Shown piece after piece: positions 46,330 through 55,690 of a DNA stretch of 64,000 nt; position 1 is the stretch's first letter, and each line of letters opens with the position of its first letter. The stretch spans positions 992,001-1,056,000 of the forward strand of contig JAADJZ010000012.1 of assembly GCA_011032825.1 (NCBI GenBank), in the 5' to 3' direction. Source of the stretch: Massariosphaeria phaeospora. Taxonomy: Eukaryota > Ascomycota > Dothideomycetes > Pleosporales. The position numbers were made by a program, and so were the translations under genes. The notes under the pieces are model-generated. The model was not told the origin of the DNA. It ran no database searches and was given only the letters and a program-made list of their open reading frames with translations.

Positions 46330-48466
46330 CTACCAGCGACCGCCTCCATTCCCACGCCGACCTCCACGAAAATTGTTCTGGTATCCTCCATGACCTTGCG
46401 CGCTACCCATACCCCCTTGGAAAGTACCTCCTCGATTCTGATATCCGGGACCTCGATTCTGGTTTCCTGGACCTCCTCGGTTCTGATATCCGGGGCCTCC
46501 TGGATTCTGGTTTCCACGACCTCCTCGATTCTGGTTTGGGACACCACCACCGTATTGGCCAGAGTAATCGCCATATTGCGTGCTTCCGAAGCCGTCACCG
46601 TGCTGGCCTCCGAAGCCACCTCCTTGGAACACACCACCTGGGTGCTGGTTGACGGAACCACCATCGTACGGGCCTGTATAAGAAGCACTCTGCGTGCCTC
46701 CGAAGTCACCACCGTAAACTCCGCCAACTCCGCCAACACTCTGATATTGACCTCCATAACCTCCCCCGTATGGAACTCCGCCAACACCCTGATATTGATC
46801 TCCGTAAGTGACATTGTTGTTGTAGTGAGGGTTGTTGCCGTATTGCCCATTCCCGCTGAATTGAGAACCGATATCAGCCGTGTTAGACTGTCCACCATAC
46901 ATCGCATTGGCTTGAGAGAAGGCTGCTCCATAGTTATAATTGGCTTGAAGGGGTGGGGGAGGTGGACCACCAATTGATGGTGGCGGTAGCTGCGCTTGCG
47001 GGTCGTAGCCAACGGTCATTCTCGAAGCGGATGGTATCATGGTGCCGGACTGTCTGCCACGGTTCGGTACAGGCTGATGCTGCTTGGAAGACTTGGAACG
47101 TCGGCGATGCCCCTTTGAATCTCCTGAAGCATCGTTTCGGGACGACGCGCTCTCACGCGAATCCGGGCGATTGTCGTACTGCTCTGGTGACGCTGAGCGG
47201 TTGCGCCTGCGTTGCTGAGGGCGTACAAAAGCCTGACGCGCGTCTTGTTCTTTGATGTCTTCTTTTCGCTTTACTTGTACGTTCATGTTTTCCTTCATGT
47301 ACGCCATCCGAGCGGCTATGATGTTCTTGGGTATGTCGAATAGTTTCATTTGTTTGCAGAAGTCGAGAGACCATCCATAGCCGTTGCCCATGGACTTCAC
47401 TTCGCCAGTTTGCTTGTTGCGCTTGTGAAGGTGGCCCATCGAATCTATCCATAATCTGTGAGACGCAGTTTCGCCTGTCGGATTGTCGGCTGTCGGAGTC
47501 CACTCCAGATCCAGATCTTCGAAGTAGTCATCGAGTGCCTAGCGCGTCGTTAGATGGTATAGCCCAGGAGGGCATTTAGAGTAGCTTATAATTAATTACC
47601 TCTGAGACATCGTCTCCCGCATAGTCTGTCTTGAATGGTTCCCGGCGGAGGGCATTCGGAAATATTGGCTTCACGTGGTTTTTTATCATCGGGTCGAGCA
47701 TTGTCGAAGCCGGCAACTCATACCATAATAGTCGATCATCGACACCAGAGTAATTTGGCAAGGTATACTTCGATTTCGATTGTGGCCACGGGATAGCTCC
47801 TGTCTCTCTAGTCGATTCTGCGCGGTCGCGACCTTTTTTTTGTGCCTGCTTCATAAGGTACCATTCTCGGTCCGTTAGTATTTGATTCATGCGCCAGAAT
47901 TCCAGGATGGATGATATTATACCTGGATGGTGGTGCGCCACGGCTTTTTCATGCGCTGCTCCTTCCTCGATAAGCTTCTCCGTTATCTCTAGTATTGGCT
48001 CCATGGATGATACCACGTCGGTAGACGGTGATCCGTGGGGATCTACTGGATGAAAGAACTTCCTGTGTAGTACATCGCTGAGAACTCCAAACAGGCCTAA
48101 GAACATCCGTTCCCGTTCGGGACTAGTTGGTTCAGCCCGAATCGCCTGCACATAACTCAGGAAGTGTTTGAACAGCGCATTGCATCCCGCAATGGACGAT
48201 TGGTGGGTGGCGACCCACTCGGTGCATAACTACCAGTTGCTATTATTAGTCTATTCACTTACAGTAACATGACATCAGTCAAAAGGTACCTTGACGTTTT
48301 GATCAGAGTTCTGGGCAAGCGCAGAGTCGAGGAGCTTTGGAAAGTCTTCGGCATTTGCCTTCTCAATCTTGTCGTAGTTAATCAGTGCTTGTATGAGTAT
48401 GGTTCGAGAGATGCCGATTCTCTGAGAGGATATTGGTCCAAACGGGGTCTGTTTCTTGTTAGTCAT
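46330..48466 (-). CDS. Putative RNA-associated protein: CID-like helical domain plus RGG/YGG-rich tail
   Basis: Three exons, 48466-48290, 48229-47600 and 47538-46330, give 2016 bases and 671 residues. I do not recognise the exact family. Residues 20-190 resemble a CTD-interacting (CID/RPR) fold as in CHERP/SR140-type proteins: helices around ISRTILIQALINYDKIEKAN, MFLGLFGVLSDVLHRKFFHP and IISSILEFWRMNQILTDREW. This is pattern judgement, not a search. A middle segment around residues 285-345 (RLWIDSMGHLHKRNKQTGEV, YGWSLDFCKQMKLFDIPKNI) is well ordered in appearance and may be a second conserved block. Basic/Ser-rich sequence follows (RPQQRRRNRSASPEQ). The last about 240 residues are Gly/Tyr/Asn/Gln-rich with YGGxxGGQYQ, FGGxQ, NQNRGG and PGYQNRGG repeats ending RGGRRGNGGGRW, typical of RNA-binding, phase-separating tails. 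The location is probably nuclear. Confidence 0.72.
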
Positions 48467-49075
48467 CTTGTTCCTGAGAGTCCGGGAACCTGCGGGTTGA
48501 AAGTGGCGGGGGGCGGGAGGGAGTGAGGTTCCAAAAGTTGCGGAGCGGGCTATATAAAACGTCGCGACTGGGGGACGTGCACGCCGAGCTAACGCAGTTG
48601 GAGCTGGCGTTAATCGCGAATTTGTTCAGCGTTGCGTCCGACCCTAGTCCTCCACAGCCGAGCCAATCATAATCGTTCTATGGCAGATCGTTTATAGACG
48701 CATAGCAAAGGTATACACCGCTTTCTGGGTGTGAAACATGCTTTCCATATAGGCGCGAGTATCTTCGGGATCTGATGTATGTGATTGTCCAACCATATAA
48801 CCATATTAGCTCAATACAACTGAGAATTGGCGCTAGTTAAGCCAGACCAATGCATCAATATAGAGTCTATCCGAATTAGCAGCAGATTCTGATAAGATTA
48901 ACACTTAATTTGAGCTACACTACCTTAGGTGCGTAACGATTTGGCGGACGGCATGTGACTAGCCAGATTAAATGTATAATCAGAAGTATATGATAAGCCA
49001 ATGGTTCCGGTATGAAACAAGCCTGAGTACCACACATACAATGTACACCTACATATACAGCTCCACCCAGAGACG
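48467..49075. other. Intergenic region upstream of the CID-like gene
   Basis: About 610 bases. It includes a TATATAAA element at 48551-48558, which reads TTTATATA on the gene's strand, about 85 bases upstream of the ATG at 48466. The rest is AT-richer (48700-49000) and should hold the 3' UTR of the next gene. Confidence 0.5.
48551..48558 (-). promoter_or_regulatory. Possible TATA box of the CID-like gene
   Basis: TTTATATA on the minus strand, about 85 bases upstream of the start codon. Confidence 0.3.
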
Positions 49076-51049
49076 CTACATCCTACGCAAAGCCTCCCGA
49101 ACCTTCTCAACCGATTCCCTCGCCCTCATCCGCTGCTGAACACCATCATCCTCAACTGTCTGCGGCTTCTGGCTCCTCCGAATTATCATCCTCACCACGT
49201 CCTCTGTATGCTTCAACGTTTTCCGGCCTTCTTCCCTGGTCTCCGCCTGCCACATTTCGCGCGAACTTTCCCAGAGATTCTGCATTCGCCGCAGAGAGAA
49301 CGTGAGGCCTAGTGCGGCCACAGCGCTGGCTTCGAAAACGGAGAATGAAGATACTGACACGTAGAGGAGGGCTGAGATCGCAGAGCTTAGCGATGTGGTC
49401 GAGAACGTGGTGAGGACTAAGCGTTGGGCGAGAGCTTGTAAGGCAGGAATCGTAGCGTCCAGGAGCTCGGCCCGACCTGTGGCTATTTGTGAAGGCCATG
49501 GCTGGGGCTGACGGACTTCTGTCGAGACGTCGGTTTTGGGCGTTTCAATTTCATCCGGGAGAGTTGGCTGGTCTTGTACTGGCTCATCTGAAGTATACTG
49601 CACATCCTGGGGGAAACCTGCCTGGCTCATACGCCCAGCCAGGTAGATTGCGTCTTTCTCAGCATCAACAAGCCATCTTCGTTCCAGGATCTCCGAAGTA
49701 ATCATGCTGACATCGTCGACCCGCCAGAAGAGCTTCCACCAGGAGAGCTTGTGCCAATTGCGTGATGTGAAGGCTTCGTCCAGCTGGTCACGTAGCTCTG
49801 TATGCGACTTTTCAGCCCAGTCTTCAAGGTGCCCCAGAACAGCCTTTGCTATCTCTTGAGGCGTCGTAGACGTGGTAAGACTTGAGAGTGGCCGTGACTC
49901 CTCTTTGGTAATATCCACCACTACATCATCGACGATGGACTTAATCATAGCTTTCATTGCGGGGTGAATTGGATCCGAAGGCTGAAGATCCTGTACCAGC
50001 CATTGGGACAGGATAGGCATTCCGCTTCGGAACCACCCTTGCTCATAAATCTGTGAATTCGTTATCGATTCCCGAAACTTGTCTAATGACCGCGTTCCAA
50101 CGGCGACATTGACCATCGAACAAGCACTTAGCCCAGCCTGGGTTGACTCCTCTAATGTTGGGGGTAGGTCGAATGCCACCTTGATCATATTGCCTGCTTC
50201 ATCGACAAGGTCCGAGGTGAACCTTCCATATGCAACCGCACTATCAATCCCTTCGCCAAGTACCAGACTCTTGTGTACAGGATATGGGACAGGGAGCCCT
50301 TTCGTAGAGGTAGTCTCTACTTTTGGGACGAGGACCGCATCCTTCGAGTTTTCGGCAGTGGAGGATACGCCGACGTTTGCGGCGCTTATGTTTAGTGTAG
50401 AAACCAAGACCTCCAGATTATGTGTTTGCAAGATACGCGAAGGAATGGAGAGGGTTCTATAAAGAGGGCTCGGTGTGCGCGCGTCTGTTTCGTCTCCGAA
50501 TCTTGGATACATTAGCAATAGCCTGTTTCTCAGACAAGGTCTATCCGTACCGTAGCAGCAGTGCCCGCCCATCCTCATCGCTCGTATCTCCCAACTCTCG
50601 CTCCCATTGTCCTTCCGCGCCGAGCGGATCTGCTAATAATAACCGCGCAAGCTTCTGGGCGCTTAGCTGTCCGTTCAAACCGAGAACTACACACAATCAG
50701 TACATATTCTCTCAGGTTGATTTGACATGACCGTACCTGCAATTCGTGTAGCAGCATCCTGCGTTGCCAAACCGCGCAGCGCCAATTGGAGTCTACTGAT
50801 GTTCACATACGCCGCAGCGGATCCACCCAATTCGGATAAGGCATTATGTATATCCTCATTCCTTGGCGGGATGTTCGGGCGGTAGTTGATCGCGGTTGGG
50901 GAAATGTGAGTGGACGCGCATCGGAGGTTAAGGCGCGATAGTCGCAAGACCGTGGCGTTGCGATAGCGGAAGGAAGTCGATATGGGATTAATTCCTCTTG
51001 CCTTCAAGAAGCTTGACAAACGCGGCACAAAGGCCACCCATGGAGGCAT
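49076..51049 (-). CDS. Mmc1-like mitochondrial protein
   Basis: Three exons, 51049-50737, 50686-50551 and 50501-49076, give 1875 bases and 624 residues. The start at 51049 gives MPPWVAFVPRLSSFLKARGI followed by Arg/Ser-rich residues without acids (FRYRNATVLRLSRLNLRCAS), a good mitochondrial presequence. The body resembles fungal proteins annotated as Mmc1-like: SIPSRILQTHNLEVLVSTLN, VLGEGIDSAVAYGRF, WAEKSHTELRDQLDEAF and WHKLSWWKLFWRVDDVSMIT. Two hydrophobic helices near the C-terminus (LSSAISALLYVSVSSFSVFE, ASAVAALGLTFSL) are followed by a charged helix (LWESSREMWQAETREEGRK), suggesting an inner-membrane protein. The biochemical role is unclear. The family name is from memory and moderate in confidence. 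The second intron begins GTACGG and removes an in-frame stop. Confidence 0.7.
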
Positions 51050-51539
51050 CGGGCGTGGAGAGGGACATAACAATGTGGACAGTTACAGAAGAGGTGAAGT
51101 TCATGATGGCGGAACATCCACCGGCCCGACGTCACGTGCATCCACTTTGGCCTGGGGCAGATGACCTCAACCTGAACCCGTCGGCGGGAACCTTCCAAGG
51201 TCCCAATAGTATGTGGGAGCTCGCGAACTGTGTAAGGAATATAGCCATATCAGGTGTGATACACTCAGTAGCTGGTCATCAACAAATTGGACCGTCACAA
51301 TGCAGTTTACATAGTCCAGTGCTTGCTTTCATAAAGTGAAATACATTCATATACGCTAGTCCTTTCAAATCATCAGCTTGACCAGCAATTACTATCGTTC
51401 GTTAAGCTGCGTCATCGACGTCCAATTCTTTGGCCCGTAATGCGCCGCATTGGTATATTGACGACAATACAATGTCCAGCGACGGAGAAAGAAGTGCCAA
51501 TACCTTTCATCAAATTATCCATCGATTGGAGTGACAGTA
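51050..51539. other. Intergenic region between calcineurin A and the Mmc1-like gene
   Basis: 490 bases on which the Mmc1-like promoter and the calcineurin 3' UTR meet; both genes are on the minus strand. Nothing further is recognised. Confidence 0.5.
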
Positions 51540-53576
51540 CTAACTCTTTCTGCTGCGCCCGGACCCAGCTGACCTATGCGGTATTAGCGAGGAACGTGGA
51601 GGCAATGCACACGGGATACTCACATGCTGATACGTCTAGCGACCGTTGCGAGGCCCGTGTCGTTATCCGCCTCCTTGGTAGCTTTCTCGAGAGCCTGCTC
51701 TCGGCTGACCTCTTGAGACCTTCGTACCTCTTCGTGACTCGGTGGGAGTCGCTCGTTTTGGAGATCAACTTTCCGGGCATCCTCAAAGCTGTGAATAGCT
51801 TGCTTGATCCCTTCTGCTCCGAGCATGAGGGTACCGGCAGGGAGTCGACCCCCGGATGCTGTTTTCAACTCAGTAACGCGTTCAGACTCCTCGCGCAAGA
51901 CCTGGAATACGCGAGAAAGCCTTCCGATGGCAAGGATTTTGTTCTTGATAGCCCTTCGCTTGAATTCTGTGGAATTGGGATCCATGTTATCAGGTATCGC
52001 TGGTGAAGCTGGTCCTGAAGCTAATGAGCTTGGCGTCTCCTCCTCGAGTTCTTCTTTGGAGCAAGTGTTCAATATCGCTATGAGCATGTCGGTGACTAAG
52101 TTTGTCAGTTGATAATTACGGAGTCTATAATCAGGTGCTGCGTACTTTTCTCGCCAACAAACGGAAGCGACCAAGTGAACACGTCCATAAAGTTAGGGAG
52201 CCAGTAGGGATGTGGTGTGCAATCTGCTTGTGGTCAGCAAAGGCTCCTTTGACCAAGAAGTCGGACAAACATACTAAATTGCCGAATGTTCATAACATTG
52301 TTCTCGTACTTCAGGACAGCGGCCTTGTTGTTGTACACATCGAGGTAGTTGGGCGCGCTGAAGATGGTCATGACACTGGGAAACCCAGTGGTTCGCGTCT
52401 TCCGGTACATGCGATAACCAGCATCTTGCGCTTCGTGGGCGCGGATAATTGATAGAAGATTGTTCTTCTCCAGAAAGGCGCATGCTGCCGGGTAGGAGAA
52501 GAAATAAGAGCATCCACGGACATGGTTGTGAACGAAGAAGTCATTCGTCTTCTCCTGCCCAAACTCCTCGAGCGGGTCAGCCCAGAGAATGTCACACATC
52601 AGACCATGGGTAGGCGGTTCGCGGAATCGGTCGATCTAGTTGTTGTAAGTACAATGCATACGGAAAGCATTGGAGGACGTACGCTCTTGAGGTCTTCCAA
52701 CGTGTGCAATTCCGGGCTCAGCCCTCCGTGTATACACAAGAACTGCTTGTTCATGACCGCGGCCAACGGCAATGAACAGAAAGACTCGATGCAAGCCTCG
52801 TATATGGTTTCCGAGTACTTGTGCTTGCATTCGAGCTTAAACGTGAAGTAGTCCGTCAGATGACGGCACTCATGGTTGCCCCGGAGCAGCCAGAGCGTGT
52901 TTGGATACCAGATTTTCAACGACCACAAATACAAGACGCACTGTAGTTGTCAGCATGTCTACCTCGCGCCCGCATCCCAATTGTAGTCTTACCTCAATGC
53001 TGAAGTATCCGCGGTCAACATAGTCGCCCAAGAACAGGTAGCGCGTCTCAGCAGGGTCGCCTCCCACCTCGAACAGCTTCATGAGGTCGTAGTACTGGCC
53101 GTGAACGTCGCCACACACAGTGATGGGCGCATCCATCTCCAGCATATTGGGCTCAGCCTTTAGAATCTCGGTGCCTTTCTTGATTATCCACAATGCCTGC
53201 TCCTCAGTCAAGCGGCCTTCCCGGTAGAAGTGCTGCTTCAAGAACTGAATATTGGGCTTATTCCGGTCGTGCGGCGAGAAGAACTGCTCCTGCGTAGGGG
53301 TGTTGAAGGCGGGCGCTTGCACATCTGACAGTCACAGCGGGGTCAGCTGAAGTTTAGTTTTCGGATGGCGCAGCGGGGACTACAGCTCGAAGACGATAGA
53401 GTCGGAGGTGGGTGAGGCATACCTTTGCAAACGCGCTCCATGGTGCTCACCTGGGTGTTGTCCTCCATGGTGTGCAGCGTGAAGTCGATCTCGGGGAGGG
53501 GCTTCTTCTCGTGCACGGCGCGGATGGCATTGTCGAGGTACTTGGACGAGTCGAAGTCTTGCTGGTTGTTTTCCAT
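51540..53576 (-). CDS. CNA1: Calcineurin catalytic subunit A (PP2B Ser/Thr phosphatase)
   Basis: Seven exons, 53576-53423, 53324-52993, 52940-52683, 52635-52275, 52223-52146, 52095-51624 and 51573-51540, give 1689 bases and 562 residues. This Ca2+/calmodulin-activated phosphatase controls Crz1, stress tolerance, growth and often virulence in fungi. The phosphatase signatures are GDVHG (123-127), GDYVDRG (151-157) and GNHE (183-186). [14 protein letters not shown] and [20 protein letters not shown] follow. Then come the calcineurin B-binding helix ([20 protein letters not shown]), a calmodulin-binding segment at about 440-464 ([19 protein letters not shown]) and the autoinhibitory region near 485-512 ([18 protein letters not shown]). 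The last exon is only 34 bases and codes [11 protein letters not shown] with the shared codon; without it the protein would lose its basic C-terminal tail. Confidence 0.96.
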
Positions 53577-54595
53577 GCTGGGCGAACGGTGCAGAACAGC
53601 GACGGGGGATTATGGACGTGGGCAGGCTGTGGGGGAGCAGGAGGCAACGAGGGGCGAGAGGATAGGCCGCAAAGACCCAGGTGGCGGCGGGCGAAACAAG
53701 GGCCGAGGCTGATGCACACGATGGGAATAGCGCACGGAAATAGGAATACGTGGTCCAGCTGGCGTGAGTGAGAGAGCAGAGAGGCGAGTGGTTGTCGTCG
53801 CGTGCGCGGGCGGTGCGGTGTGTGTTGGAGCTGTAGGGCTGAGAGAGCGGGTGTCGAGCTGGAGGGGAATCACAGCACATTTCGCGAGCGGAGGCGAATA
53901 GCGGCGCGGCCCAATCAGGAAGCTCGAGTCCGCTAGCAGCTACCAACTCGCCATTTGCTGCACTTGCGATATGCTGCGTCAGCAAAAGCTCCATTGGAGC
54001 TCGGGACGACCCTCACACTGCAGGTCTATACGGTACTAATCTTGTCATCTTCTGCTGCTTCTTTTTGTTGCTGTACTAGGAACACGTACTCATCGGTCAC
54101 TTGTCACTTTCTATGAATCGAAAGCGGCGTTATATCTCGGAAGTAGTTTACCAAGGCACCAGACGGGATATACTGCATGTCACACACCTGAATACCAGGT
54201 ACCACTTGCAAGACGCAGAATTATAGAGCATCAGATATATGCATTTGATGTTGTAGTCTAATTTAACTGCTGTACTCGCACGACCACAGTTCGAGACTCA
54301 GAAAGGGCACGCTGCAAATCGCAGACATGAAAGAAGCAGAAATGGAGAGAAAAATGTGAAGAGAACATGCAGATACAATGAAGTAGGGGTCAACCAGGAA
54401 GCAGCGACCTGCCCAGTGGTAAAAAAGTTAGAAACAGAAAAGGCCAATGCCATATTTACAAGGAAACCCGCCATGATGTTCGTACACGCTCATGTGCCGA
54501 TCGAACCGATCCGCAATGCAACTCCAGAGAAATGCTTTCGTGGCGACAGACGCTTCGGTATTGGAATGCAAGCGACCAGATAGTTAGTATCGCGT
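53577..54595. other. Intergenic region upstream of calcineurin A
   Basis: About 1 kb. It holds the calcineurin promoter with a pyrimidine-rich leader on the minus strand, and the 3' UTR of the LPMO gene. Open frames here (for example 53994-53380) are low-complexity artefacts overlapping exon 1. Confidence 0.5.
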
Positions 54596-55690
54596 TTAGA
54601 CGAGGTTGATGCCGTGACGGCGGGCGAGGTGAGCGCGAGGGGCGCGGATGGCACGGCGCATGATCTGGCCGTTGGAGCATGTGGTGCCTGCAGCAAGAGC
54701 CTGGGGAGTGGCAACACCGTTGGAGCAGATACCGAACTGGTTGCTGCCAAGGCAGACGATGGCGCCCTCGGTGCAACCGCTGCCGCCGGTGGGAGGAGTG
54801 ACGGGAGTGACGGGAGCTGGGGTGGCAACCGGCGCGGTGCTAGGCACAGCTGAAGGAGCCAGGGCAGCACCAGTGTTCGAGGGCTTGGGAGCAGAGCTGG
54901 GGGTGGAGCTGTTGGCGGGAGTTGCACCGCCGCCTCCGGAGGGAGAGCCCATCTTGCCATTGCCAGCGCCCCACTTGAGCATAGCATCGCAACCGGAGCC
55001 CTCGACCTTGAAGTTGGGCTCGGCCTTGGGGTGGGTCTCAACCGATGTGCCTGGTTCGGGGAACTTCAAATCGCCTAGGCCCTCAGGGGTGCTGCAAGAG
55101 GCTTTGGTGACAGGTTGATCGGGGAGGTTGGCAGTGAACATGTCTGGGAGACCGCTCAAGAACGATGCATCGCCACCGGAGCCGGCAACGGTGATAGGAG
55201 CGCAGTTCATGTACATCTCGCGGTTGCCGAGCTTGTTGAACCAGGTCCAGGCGAATACGTAATCACCGGCGGGGACATCTTTTGGCATCGTGATGTCGAA
55301 GATGCGGTCAGCACCTTCACCGTTGGCGTTCTCGGGCAAGATGTTGGCATCGAGAGTTGTCTTGGTTGGGCAGCCTCCGATGATGCTGTGGATGACCTTC
55401 CACTGGGTATCCTTGCTAGGCTTCGCGTCGGTCGTGAGAGAGAACTGGCAAGATCCACCACCGTGGACGGCGGTGCCAATGAACGGGACCTTCTTGGTCT
55501 CGCCAGCGTTCCAATCGTTCTTCACGCTGGGAGGAGTGAAGCCGTTCGATTGCTTGCAGGGGAACTCCGACGCGATCAACGGGTCCTGGGACAAGCTGGT
55601 GAAGCTGAACGGCTCGGGCCACTTCATGCGGATATGGGCAGAAGTACCGGCGACAAGGGCCAAAACTGTGGAGGTCTGGGAGAACTTCAT
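54596..55690 (-). CDS. AA11 lytic polysaccharide monooxygenase (chitin-active type) with X278 module
   Basis: Single exon, 364 residues. A signal peptide (MKFSQTSTVLALVAGTSA) is followed by His19, the obligatory mature N-terminal His of the copper histidine brace. The second brace His is His76 (FIGTAVHGGGSC), and the likely axial Tyr is in GNREMYMNCAPITV. The catalytic domain (about 19-250) has AA11 features such as HGGGSCQFSLTTD, IHSIIGGCP and YVFAWTWFNKLGNREMYMNC. A Ser/Thr/Pro/Ala linker (TPANSSTPSSAPKPSN) leads to a C-terminal X278 module with conserved cysteines (CTEGAIVCLGSNQFGICSNG), thought to bind chitin. A basic tail (RRAIRAPRAHLARRHGINLV) ends the protein. It should be secreted and oxidise chitin, in remodelling of its own wall or in nutrition. 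Substrate activity is family-based inference. Confidence 0.92.
   Translation of the reverse strand: MKFSQTSTVLALVAGTSAHIRMKWPEPFSFTSLSQDPLIASEFPCKQSNGFTPPSVKNDWNAGETKKVPFIGTAVHGGGSCQFSLTTDAKPSKDTQWKVIHSIIGGCPTKTTLDANILPENANGEGADRIFDITMPKDVPAGDYVFAWTWFNKLGNREMYMNCAPITVAGSGGDASFLSGLPDMFTANLPDQPVTKASCSTPEGLGDLKFPEPGTSVETHPKAEPNFKVEGSGCDAMLKWGAGNGKMGSPSGGGGATPANSSTPSSAPKPSNTGAALAPSAVPSTAPVATPAPVTPVTPPTGGSGCTEGAIVCLGSNQFGICSNGVATPQALAAGTTCSNGQIMRRAIRAPRAHLARRHGINLV

Noticed and set aside
53380..53994. 204-residue minus-strand ORF upstream of calcineurin
   Set aside because: Overlaps calcineurin exon 1 in another frame and is Pro/Ser/Ala-rich leader sequence.
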